A stretch of 15,612 bases of DNA from Bacteroidales bacterium (lineage in GTDB: Bacteria; Bacteroidota; Bacteroidia; Bacteroidales; UBA4181): NCBI GenBank assembly GCA_031264715.1, contig JAISDP010000052.1:1-15612 (forward strand), given 5' to 3'. The notes beneath the pieces are model-generated. The model searched no databases. It was given only the letters and a program-made list of their open reading frames with translations, and had not been told where the DNA came from. Shown in pieces: positions 8,432 to 15,568 of the stretch (position 1 is its first letter; each line of letters starts with the position of its first letter). The position numbers were made by a program, and so were the translations under genes.

Positions 8432-8460
8432 ACCAATATATACGATTGGTTTTGCAAAAC
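8432..8460 (-). promoter_or_regulatory. Two adjoining inverted repeats at the fecR start (operator-like palindrome plus start-codon hairpin)
   Basis: A perfect 12-bp palindrome, GTTTTGCAAAAC, occupies 8449-8460 and overlaps the -7 box. Directly next to it, ACCAAT (8432-8437) and ATTGGT (8445-8450) form a 6-bp stem with a 7-nt loop that abuts the ATG at 8431. In minus-strand RNA this stem would cover the ribosome-binding region. Function is inferred: the first could be a repressor site, the second a translational control element, and only one of them may be real. Confidence 0.4.
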
Positions 8461-8462
8461 TA
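8455..8462 (-). promoter_or_regulatory. -7 box TAGTTTTG, candidate promoter of the anti-sigma gene
   Basis: Read on the minus strand, TAGTTTTG fits TAnnTTTG exactly and would place the transcript start near 8448, leaving a leader of under 20 nt before the ATG at 8431. I see no good TTTG -33 element about 20 nt upstream, so the promoter is plausible but not strong. Confidence 0.45.
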
Positions 8463-8508
8463 CTTACGCAGAAATGAAAAAAATATGTGCTCCGGCGAGA
8501 AGTTGTAA

Positions 8509-9080
8509 CCGTATTTGAAAAAAATTTGGCTTTATGCAGACATACATAGACCGTATTTTAAAAAAAATAGGCTTTATGCAGGCATACATAGACCGTATTT
8601 GAAAAAAAATAGGCCTTATGTAGACATACATAGACGGTTTTAAAAAAAAATAGGCCTTATGTAGACATACATAGATGGTTTTTGAAAAAAAATAGGCCTT
8701 ATGTAGACATACATAGACCGTATTTTAAAAAAAATGGCTTTATGTAGACATACATAGACCGTATTTTAAAAAAATTGGCTTTATGCAGACATACATAGAC
8801 GGTTTTAAAAAAAAATAGGCCTTATGTAGACATACATAGACCGTATTTTGAAAAAAATAGGCCTTATGTAGACATACATAGACGGTTTTTAAAAAAAATA
8901 GGCTTTATGTAGACATACATAGACGGTTTTTAAAAAAAATAGGCTTTATGCAGGCATACATAGACCGTATTTTGAAAAAAATAGGCCTTATGTAGACATA
9001 CATAGATGGTTTTTAAAAAAAATTGGCTTTATGCAGGCATACATAGACCGTATTTGAAAAAAAACCGGCTTCATGCAGAT
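8509..9080. repeat. Tandem array: about 13 full copies of a 41-42 bp unit between sigma and anti-sigma genes
   Basis: The marker CATACATAG recurs at 8541, 8583, 8625, 8666, 8708, 8749, 8790, 8831, 8873, 8914, 8955, 8997 and 9038, with spacings of 41 or 42. A decayed partial copy lies at each end. A typical unit begins GGCTTTATGCAGACATACAT, continues AGACCGTATTTT and ends in 7-9 As plus TA or TT. Each has the inverted repeat TATGYA-GRCA-TACATA. Y is T in eight units and C in five. The mixed 41/42 spacing breaks every frame, so it is not coding. There are no unique spacers. Each unit carries one A-tract about every four helical turns, so the DNA may be curved. It fills almost the whole gap between the sigma stop (9113) and fecR start (8431). 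Confidence 0.95.
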
Positions 9081-9112
9081 AAACTATTGCAAAGTCAATG
9101 GAAAAAGATGTA

Positions 9113-9637
9113 TCACGGGATCACTTTCAAAACATTCCGCAACGTTTTCAATGCCTTGTATATCTGTGCTTCCACCGTCCTTACGGAGATATTGAGCTGC
9201 CCGGCTATCTCGGCGTTTTTTTTTTCTTCGATGTAAGCCAGTATAAATACTTCACGACATTTTTCGGGCAACCGGTCGATCGCTTTGTACACTGCGTCGA
9301 TTTGTTCCCGGTCGATGAGTCGGGTTACCGTGTTGTCGGCAACAGTTAATTCTTCCATTTTCAGTTCGGCAATGGTACGGCTAAGATAGTCGTTGCGTAT
9401 GGTTTGCCGCTTGAGGTAGTCGAGGCAGGAGTTTTGTACGGCACGGAACAGATACGACCCGACGGTTTCGTCGACGATCATTACCGTATCGCGATTCCAT
9501 ATCCGCAGAAAAACATCATGCACCATATCTTCGGCCGTTTGATTGTCCACAAACTTGCGGGCAAAGAAAATCAAACCGGGAGCATATCTTTCATACAGTT
9601 GCTTAAATTGCGCCTGGATATGGTCGTTCGTCTGCAA
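9113..9637 (-). CDS. ECF-type RNA polymerase sigma-70 factor, Bacteroidota family
   Basis: A 174-residue group IV sigma factor. Region 2 spans about 10-78 (QFKQLYERYAPGLIFFARKF, DMVHDVFLRIWNR, SYLFRAVQNSCLDYLKR) and binds core polymerase and the -10-like element. Region 4 spans about 112-168, with the helix-turn-helix NAEIAGQLNISVRTVEAQIY then KALKTLR for -35 recognition. The start is a TTG at 9637: an in-frame stop lies four codons upstream and the first internal Met (residue 38) would cut into region 2. It should switch on the downstream susC operon when released by the FecR-like protein. A near-match to the -7 box (GATATTTG, 9683-9676 on the minus strand, 7 of 8 in form) lies about 40 nt upstream. 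It follows rimO by 106 nt but belongs functionally to the susCD locus. Confidence 0.94.
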   Translation of the reverse strand: MQTNDHIQAQFKQLYERYAPGLIFFARKFVDNQTAEDMVHDVFLRIWNRDTVMIVDETVGSYLFRAVQNSCLDYLKRQTIRNDYLSRTIAELKMEELTVADNTVTRLIDREQIDAVYKAIDRLPEKCREVFILAYIEEKKNAEIAGQLNISVRTVEAQIYKALKTLRNVLKVIP

Positions 9638-9743
9638 AATGCTGTTTTATGAAATATTAAATACCTAATTTTCCGCAAATATCGAAAAAAAGAATCAATA
9701 ATTGGCATAATCAAGCAGTAAAAACGACTTGACATGCCAGCCA

Positions 9744-11222
9744 TCAGTCTTTCGAACTGTTTTCCACTTCTCCGTACAGATCGAATTCCGTTGCATCGTA
9801 TATCTTTACCCGGTAGAATTTCCCCGTATCAAGACGAGTCCGGTTTCGCGGTATCCATACTTCCATGTCCACTTCGGGCGAGTCGTATTCGGTACGGCCA
9901 ACGTAATAATCACCTTCTTGCCGGTCGATAATGGCCGTATAGGTTTTACCTGTTTTCTGCCGGTTCGACTCTTCCGAAATGCGCTGTTGAATTTTCATGA
10001 TATGGCCGGCCCGTTCCTGCTTTACCTTTGCGGGAACATTGTCGCGGTAATGCCTGGCAGCGTATGTATTTTCCTCGTGCGAATAGGTAAATACGCCCAG
10101 CCGGTCGAAACGTGTTTGCTCCACAAAGTCGACCAATTGCGCAAAGTCCCTGTCCGTTTCGCCCGGATGACCGACAATCAGCGTGGTGCGGAGCGCTACA
10201 TCGGGTACTTTGCTCCGAATCGTCTCAATCAGTGAAACGATTTCCTTGCCGGTGATGTTGCGCCGCATATTCTTCAGCACTTTGTCCGAAACATGCTGCA
10301 CGGGCATGTCGATATAACGGCATATCTTGCGTTCGCGCTGCATCATTTCCACGATCTCCATCGGGAAACGGTTGGGGTAAGCGTAGTGCAGCCGCAACCA
10401 GTCGATGCCTTCTATTTCGCAAAGGCGGGCGACCAGTTCGGGCAGCATCTGCTTCCTGTACAGATCCAGGCCATAGCAGGTGATGTCCTGCGAGATCGCC
10501 AGCAACTCCCTGACGCCTTTGCCGGCCAGGAAACGGGCTTCGTTCACCACATCCTCCAGCGGGGTCGAAACGTGCGGCCCGCGGATATGCGGTATGGAGC
10601 AGAAGGCGCAGGTACGGTCGCATCCTTCGGCAATTTTGAGATATGCATAATGTGCCGGCGTGGACACGATCCGTTCGTTGCGGAGATCGTAACGGTAATC
10701 GCCGGCCAGGCTGCGGATGATTTCCTCCATGTTGCGCGCCCCGAAGTACCGGTCGACTTCGGGCACCTCCCGTTCCAGTTCTTTCCTGTACAGTTCCGAT
10801 AAGCATCCTGTTACGAACAAATGCTCTATAATGCCGCTGTTCTTCGCTTCGACGCATTGCAGGATCATGTCCACCGATTCCTGCCGGGCATCATGGATAA
10901 AGCCGCAGGTGTTCACCACCACAACCGGGGCTTCGTCTAACCGGGCATCGTGCACGGTTTCGAATCCGGCTGCCGCCAACTGCCGCATCAGGCGTTCCGA
11001 ATCCACCAGGTTTTTCGAACATCCCATGGTGATGATGTTAATGCGATGCTTCTCCCTTCCTCCAAGGGGAGGGGATATCCGTTCCCTGTCCACGGATTGA
11101 GGAAAAACTGCGTTTCTCTTTTTTTCCTGTTTTGAAGAAATACGGTCTTCCTCTCTCTCCTGTGAAGACCGGGCCTTACCATGCATTCCTTGAGAAATCG
11201 CTTGCGCTCTTGCGTTTTTCAT
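9744..11222 (-). CDS. rimO: Ribosomal protein S12 methylthiotransferase RimO, with an unusual N-terminal extension
   Basis: A radical-SAM enzyme that adds a methylthio group to the conserved aspartate of ribosomal protein S12. Numbering from the ATG at 11222, the UPF0004 domain carries three cluster cysteines: Cys68 (MGCSKNLVDSERL), Cys106 (NTCGFIHDARQES) and Cys140 (VTGCLSELY). The radical-SAM motif C-D-R-T-C-A-F-C is at 201-208. The C-terminal TRAM domain runs from about 425 (IDRQEGDYYVGRTEYDSPEV). SQDITCYG and DMPVQH are RimO-typical. The core from about residue 60 has normal length. Residues 1-59 are extra, Arg/Lys/Glu/Ser-rich, and include ISPPLGGREK, which is simply the translation of a REP-like element (11052-11074). 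The ATG at 11222 overlaps lptD by 47 bp; an ATG at 11186 and a GTG at residue 44 are alternatives. No ATG lies between the element and the first core strand. Confidence 0.95.
   Translation of the reverse strand: MKNARAQAISQGMHGKARSSQEREEDRISSKQEKKRNAVFPQSVDRERISPPLGGREKHRINIITMGCSKNLVDSERLMRQLAAAGFETVHDARLDEAPVVVVNTCGFIHDARQESVDMILQCVEAKNSGIIEHLFVTGCLSELYRKELEREVPEVDRYFGARNMEEIIRSLAGDYRYDLRNERIVSTPAHYAYLKIAEGCDRTCAFCSIPHIRGPHVSTPLEDVVNEARFLAGKGVRELLAISQDITCYGLDLYRKQMLPELVARLCEIEGIDWLRLHYAYPNRFPMEIVEMMQRERKICRYIDMPVQHVSDKVLKNMRRNITGKEIVSLIETIRSKVPDVALRTTLIVGHPGETDRDFAQLVDFVEQTRFDRLGVFTYSHEENTYAARHYRDNVPAKVKQERAGHIMKIQQRISEESNRQKTGKTYTAIIDRQEGDYYVGRTEYDSPEVDMEVWIPRNRTRLDTGKFYRVKIYDATEFDLYGEVENSSKD
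11052..11097. repeat. REP-like element inside the 5' coding end of rimO
   Basis: CTCCCTTCCTCC-AA-GGGGAGGGG (11052-11074) is an imperfect C-rich/G-rich dyad. Next to it, ATCCGT (11077-11082) and ACGGAT (11092-11097) form a second short stem. In reverse complement the first dyad resembles the element at 2011-2033, sharing the CCCTC...GGAG core and the GGGAGAAG flank. It lies within the rimO reading frame and encodes the SPPLGGRE segment, a sequence I recall as a frequent product of translating such repeats. Confidence 0.65.
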
Positions 11223-13743
11223 ACTTTAAGTCACGTAAAGTGGTCGATTTAACATTGATCTGGAAAAAGTAAAACTTGTTGGCGCCGAATGGCGAGAAGT
11301 TCATGCTCATCTGCCAGCAATGGAGGTCGCGCTGGATAGTCGCCGTGGTATAGGCAATCTTTTTGGCTTTGAAATCGTATGACGACGAGAAATTGAGCGA
11401 CCACTTCGGCGTCAGTGTGACATTTCCCGAAAGGGACAGGGTTTGTGTGATATTACCTGTAAATCCCGGTTTTGAATAGCTCAGGCCATAGTTGATACTC
11501 ACATTCCAGGGGACATTAAAATACGAATAAGCTTCTGTTGCGCCCTCTTTTCCTTCCTCTTTTTTCCTTTCCTTCTTTTCCAAAGGCAATGAAATTCCCG
11601 TATTGAAACTCATGCTGGTGAGTCGCGGGCCGAATTGGTTGATCCGGGTACCTGACGGGGACAGTTTGTACGGGTCGGCGCTTCCGCTCAGCGTCAGGTT
11701 GATCCCCCATATGGTAGTGTTGGCCGACAAAGCAATATTGTTCCAGTTCATCGAGTCGGCAAACATATTGTATGAGGTGGTCGCGCTGATATTATTGAGC
11801 AGTTTAACTTTCCGCGATTGCCCGGTGCTGTCTTTGTCCGACCGTACTTTCATTTCCACATTGCCGTTAATCCCGACACTCACCGAGCCGCTTTGTCCCG
11901 GCGCCGAGGGGGTTGAAACGGGCTGGCCTTCGTAGATGGAATATTTAACCACCCTTCCGTTTGCGTCCACATATTGATCATAATAATTGAACAGGCTGCT
12001 CAGGTCGGGAACATAGCTGATACCCGCCGTAGGCGAAATCACCGTACGGATGGCCTCAACTTTGGAATTTGGGCCATACCTGTTCATCAGGTAGAATTTA
12101 GGAGTCATCGAAATGGAAAGGCTGGGCGACAGGGCATGTGCATACGACAGCTTGCGGATCGTATCGGTTACCAGCACTCCTTTTTGGGCGCTGTTGACAA
12201 GAGAGGAATCAGGATAAAATGTTTTTTTGACCTGGCTGGTATACAATGCCCCGCTGTAATTCATCGAAGGCGTGATGTTGAAAAACTTCAATGCCTTGAA
12301 ATTGATGGAAAACGGTATTCGATGCTGGAATCCGTTCCTCATGTTTTTCATGTTCTTTTCACTGAACAGGTTGTCATCGCTACCTGTCAGCGTATTTTGC
12401 ATGCTGGCGTCGTATTGCAGGGCGATATCCTCATACCATCTGGGTTTACCCACGCTTTCCTTTTTCCTGAACGGATATATCCGGTCCATACTGACAGTAA
12501 AATTCGGGAAATCAATCGTTGTCATCCCATTGGTAGAGGTCTGGTTAATCCTCATGTTCGTGGAAAAATGGAAGGGTGAATTAGGCCAGTTCTGGGAGAA
12601 TGAAACACTTGAGTTCTTGCTGTTGTTATAATATGCGTTCGAGCTCATATAGTTGAATTCCTTGTCGTATGTGCTGCTGCTGTAGTTAACGCTCGCCTGG
12701 AAGGTGTGGTTGGGGTTGGCTTTGGGGTCCTGCCGGTGCGACCATTGCACGGAATACTGCTTGGTTTTGCTCAGGTCAAGCCCCTTTTCGCCGGTTACCG
12801 ACACGCCGTAAGTCATGTCCAGGTTGCCCGAAAATTTGTAGCGTTTCATGTACCGGGTAGTCAGCATCGACCGCCATGTGCCGGTTGAATATATATCGCC
12901 CGTTAGCTGGGCGTCGATGTGATCGTTAAATGCAAAGTAATAGCCCCCGTTGGTCAGGCTCAGGCCGCGGCTCACTTCCATCCCTATGCTGGGCGGGATA
13001 ACCCCGGATACGGCTGTCTTGTTCGTTTGCGGGAAAAAACCGAAAGGGAGCGCTAAAAAATACAGCGGTATATCGAGCAACTCCAGGTATGCCGGTCCGA
13101 AAACTACCTGATCGCCCGGTATTGCTTTGGCTTTCCTCAATCTCAGTCCGAAATGGGGATGATCGGCTTCGCATGTGGTATATATTCCGTAACCCATATC
13201 AAGATGCCCGTCTGCATAACGTTTGGCTTTGGCAGCCTGCAAGTATCCTTCGCCCTGATGGGTCTTGACCCGGTAAATAAAGCCTTTCTTGGTGTCGAAA
13301 TTATACGACAGCGAGTCGGCGTCGTATTCCTGTCCTCCCTGCTTGAATACCGGCGCTTCCATAACGAGGCCAAGGCTGTCGCGCCCTCCTTTGGCGTAAA
13401 CAATTTTGGAAAACATATCGAATTGCGTTTTATGAGCCGTCAGTTCTATGTCCTCATAATCGACACGGGTTTCCTTATACATGTAGACCTGTTGCTCCTG
13501 TATCTTGATCTTGACCGAATCGGCAGCCTTATATTTAACGCGGGTCTTGAACGGCGGCTCCTTCCCCGGCTTAACCGCTGTGGAGTCAACAGCGATACTG
13601 TCGCCGGCAAGTTTGCCGGCAACAAGCGTATCGACAGGAACGACAGCCAGGCTATCGGCTATCGGCGCTTCCTGCGCGGTAATAGCGTCGATGCTTACCC
13701 ATGGAAACAATACAAAAAGATATAAAAAAGGCTTCAAAAACAA
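11176..13743 (-). CDS. lptD: LptD-type LPS-assembly outer-membrane protein (OstA family)
   Basis: An 855-residue outer-membrane protein expected to form the translocon that places lipopolysaccharide in the outer leaflet. A signal peptide spans about 1-23 (FLYLFVLFPWVSIDAITA|QE). An LptA/OstA-like periplasmic domain follows at about 85-200 (YKETRVDYEDIELTAHKTQF, GFIYRVKTHQGEGYLQAAKA), then a large beta-barrel with alternating aromatic strands. Cys191 (YTTCEADHPHFGLRLRKA) and Cys809 (QRDLHCWQM) lie where LptD proteins carry disulfide cysteines that link the two domains, so a disulfide is likely. A short Lys/Glu-rich loop (EKKERKKEEGKEG) lies in the C-terminal barrel. The start is a TTG at 13743: a stop lies two codons upstream and no ATG would keep the signal peptide. 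The stop overlaps the rimO start. It is divergent from the amidase gene. Confidence 0.9.
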   Translation of the reverse strand: MFLKPFLYLFVLFPWVSIDAITAQEAPIADSLAVVPVDTLVAGKLAGDSIAVDSTAVKPGKEPPFKTRVKYKAADSVKIKIQEQQVYMYKETRVDYEDIELTAHKTQFDMFSKIVYAKGGRDSLGLVMEAPVFKQGGQEYDADSLSYNFDTKKGFIYRVKTHQGEGYLQAAKAKRYADGHLDMGYGIYTTCEADHPHFGLRLRKAKAIPGDQVVFGPAYLELLDIPLYFLALPFGFFPQTNKTAVSGVIPPSIGMEVSRGLSLTNGGYYFAFNDHIDAQLTGDIYSTGTWRSMLTTRYMKRYKFSGNLDMTYGVSVTGEKGLDLSKTKQYSVQWSHRQDPKANPNHTFQASVNYSSSTYDKEFNYMSSNAYYNNSKNSSVSFSQNWPNSPFHFSTNMRINQTSTNGMTTIDFPNFTVSMDRIYPFRKKESVGKPRWYEDIALQYDASMQNTLTGSDDNLFSEKNMKNMRNGFQHRIPFSINFKALKFFNITPSMNYSGALYTSQVKKTFYPDSSLVNSAQKGVLVTDTIRKLSYAHALSPSLSISMTPKFYLMNRYGPNSKVEAIRTVISPTAGISYVPDLSSLFNYYDQYVDANGRVVKYSIYEGQPVSTPSAPGQSGSVSVGINGNVEMKVRSDKDSTGQSRKVKLLNNISATTSYNMFADSMNWNNIALSANTTIWGINLTLSGSADPYKLSPSGTRINQFGPRLTSMSFNTGISLPLEKKERKKEEGKEGATEAYSYFNVPWNVSINYGLSYSKPGFTGNITQTLSLSGNVTLTPKWSLNFSSSYDFKAKKIAYTTATIQRDLHCWQMSMNFSPFGANKFYFFQINVKSTTLRDLKYEKRKSASDFSRNAW

Positions 13744-13789
13744 GTTTTATGCTATTTTTGCGGCGTGTATTATGTATTAAAATATTCGG

Positions 13790-13797
13790 CAAAGGTA
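13790..13797 (-). promoter_or_regulatory. -7 box TACCTTTG, candidate lptD-rimO promoter
   Basis: On the minus strand TACCTTTG fits TAnnTTTG exactly and would start transcription near 13783, about 40 nt before the lptD TTG start. The -33 region is weak. The 104-nt divergent gap also holds a plus-strand near-match, AATCTTTG (13801-13808), that could serve the amidase gene; it lacks the first T. Confidence 0.45.
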
Positions 13798-13847
13798 AGC
13801 AATCTTTGCATTAATGATTAAAGTTTGGTTTTTAAAACTGATAATTC

Positions 13848-15062
13848 ATGATGTATATTGTGTGGCGGCGCATGTTTTTTCATCCGTCTGTTTTATGGTA
13901 CATTCTTTTCCTGTTTCTGCCGCAGCCGGGGATCATCCGTGCACAGGACGACCAGGCGTCGGTACTGAAAAGGGTGGTGATCGACCCCGGGCACGGCGGA
14001 CGCGATCCCGGTGCGCTTGGCGCCAAATCGAAAGAAAAGGATATTGTACTGGACATATCCTTGAAGGTCGGAAAAATGATCCGGGAAAAATTTAAGGATG
14101 TGGAAGTGATTTATACGCGCGACCGGGATGTTTTCATTGAACTCGACAAGCGCGGCGATATTGCGAATAAGGCGCATGCCAACCTGTTCATATCCATCCA
14201 TGCCAATGCCAATAAGAAGAAAACCCCATACGGCGCCGAAACGTTCGTGATGGGACCCAGCAAATCGTCCGAAAACATGGAAGTGGCCAAACGCGAAAAC
14301 GAAGTGATCCTCATCGAGGACGACTATTCGACGCGTTACGAAGGCTTTGACCCTAATTCGCCCGAATCATACATCTACTTTTCACTGTTGCAAAATTCGT
14401 ATCTGAACCAGAGCCTCGGATTTGCGGCAGAACTGCAGTACCAGTTTAAGAACTCGGCAAAGAGGTACGATCGCGGCGTAAAACAGGCTAATTTTCTGGT
14501 ATTGTGGCGGACGACCATGCCCAGCGTATTGGTCGAAGTGGGCTTCATCTCCAACCTCGAAGAGGAAAAATTTATGAATTCGGCAGCAGGGAAGGAAAAA
14601 CTGGCAACTTCCATCTTTCAGGCGTTTTATTCCTATAAGTCCAAAATCGAGAACCGCAGTTCGTTCCGTCCGGGCGAACATGCCGTAAGCATCGACCAGT
14701 CCAAAGCCGACAGCGTCCCGGCTTCAGCCGAACCGCAACAGGCTGCCGCACAGGTAAGCGATCCACCCAAAGCCGCTGCTTCGAAAAAGATAGAATTTTG
14801 CGTACAGGTAGCCACTTCGTCCAAACCGATGGATACCGACCCGAACAATTTCAAGAAATACAGGAATGTGGAACGGATACAGACATCGAAAAATTTCTTC
14901 AAGTACATTGTCGGCCGTACCGCCGATTATGCCGCGGTGCAGGAAACCGCGAAAAAAGTGAAGGCCGACTTCAAGGATGCCTTCGTTGTCAGTATCGTCG
15001 ACGGCAAAATCTATCCCGTAGCCGAAGGGTTGAAATTGATCCATCAAAATTCCGGGCAGTGA
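13848..15062 (+). CDS. N-acetylmuramoyl-L-alanine amidase (Amidase_3) with C-terminal SPOR-like domain
   Basis: A 404-residue zinc amidase that cuts the bond between N-acetylmuramic acid and the peptide stem of peptidoglycan, in the periplasm, typically during cell separation. Two ATGs start the frame (13848, 13851). A third at residue 9 also fits the signal peptide, which ends near GIIRA|QDD (32). The catalytic domain spans about 41-265: zinc ligands His49 (DPGHGGRDPG), Glu63 (KSKEKDI) and His118 (FISIHANAN), and catalytic Glu230 (PSVLVEVGFISN). An Ala/Pro/Ser-rich linker follows (about 275-310). Residues from about 311 (KKIEFCVQVATSSKPM) to about 395 resemble a SPOR peptidoglycan-binding domain. 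The gene is divergent from lptD. No partner gene follows; the repeat-rich region begins 88 nt after its stop. Confidence 0.93.
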   Translation: MMYIVWRRMFFHPSVLWYILFLFLPQPGIIRAQDDQASVLKRVVIDPGHGGRDPGALGAKSKEKDIVLDISLKVGKMIREKFKDVEVIYTRDRDVFIELDKRGDIANKAHANLFISIHANANKKKTPYGAETFVMGPSKSSENMEVAKRENEVILIEDDYSTRYEGFDPNSPESYIYFSLLQNSYLNQSLGFAAELQYQFKNSAKRYDRGVKQANFLVLWRTTMPSVLVEVGFISNLEEEKFMNSAAGKEKLATSIFQAFYSYKSKIENRSSFRPGEHAVSIDQSKADSVPASAEPQQAAAQVSDPPKAAASKKIEFCVQVATSSKPMDTDPNNFKKYRNVERIQTSKNFFKYIVGRTADYAAVQETAKKVKADFKDAFVVSIVDGKIYPVAEGLKLIHQNSGQ

Positions 15063-15150
15063 TCGCAGTTAAGTAATGATGAATAAACAGGATATAACAG
15101 ATATTGCAGATATTGCACATGCATTCCGCAGTGTCTTGTCGGCGTTGCCC

Positions 15151-15497
15151 TGTGATATGCATCTTACATGCTGTGATATGCATCTTACATGCTGTGATAT
15201 GCATCTTACATGCTGTGGTACGTATCTTACATCCTGTGGTACGCATCTTACAAGCTGTGGTACGCATCTTACAAGCTGTGGTACGTATCTTACAAGCTGT
15301 GGTACGCATCTTACAAGCTGTGGTACGCATCTTACAAGCTGTGGTACGCATCTTACAAGCTGTTTTTTGTCGCTTACACTCTGTGGTACGTATCTTACAC
15401 TCTGTTTTTTGTCGCTTACACTCTGTGGTACGCATCTTACACTCTGTTTTTTGTTGCTTACACTCTGTTTTTTGTATCTTACACTCTGTGGTACGCC
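15151..15497. repeat. Tandem array: 16 full copies plus one partial of a 21-bp unit
   Basis: Units begin at 15151 and repeat every 21 bp exactly. Units 1-3 are TGTGATATGCATCTTACATG+C. Units 4-10 are mostly TGTGGTACGCATCTTACAAG+C. Units 11-16 mix TGTTTTTTGTCGCTTACACT+C-like with TGTGGTACGYATCTTACACT+C-like copies, and units 11-14 alternate strictly, giving a 42-bp higher-order repeat. Unit 17 stops after TGTGGTACGCC, where the next palindromic element starts. Several frames stay open on both strands because 21 is divisible by three and the unit lacks stops. I see no start site, domain or codon signal that supports a protein. It lies between the amidase stop (15062) and the right edge; 15063-15150 shows only a doubled AGATATTGC. 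Confidence 0.95.
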
Positions 15498-15560
15498 GTT
15501 GAGCCGAATTTGCAATTCGGCTCGGAACATCAGGCAATTTGTAATTGCCGCTCAACGGCG
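15494..15560. repeat. Cloverleaf-like palindromic element at the end of the 21-bp array
   Basis: The outer arms CGCCGTTGAGC (15494-15504) and GCTCAACGGCG (15550-15560) pair perfectly over 11 bp. Inside, GAGCCGAATT (15501-15510) pairs with AATTCGGCTC (15514-15523), and GGCAATT (15533-15539) pairs with AATTGCC (15543-15549). The first inner stem shares GAGC with the outer stem, so two alternative folds compete. The arrangement resembles REP or BIME-like elements mobilised by Y1 (IS200-like, RAYT) transposases. No transposase is in the window. Confidence 0.8.
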
Positions 15561-15568
15561 CGTAAAAA

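Noticed and set aside
8509..9080. CRISPR array
   Set aside because: The whole 41-42 bp unit is repeated. There are no unique spacers, and no cas gene is in the window.
9638..9743. Intrinsic terminator after rimO
   Set aside because: A T-run is present on the minus strand but I could not find a convincing GC-rich stem in front of it.
11974..12579. Plus-strand protein opposite lptD
   Set aside because: It lies fully inside the LptD frame on the other strand and has no family features.
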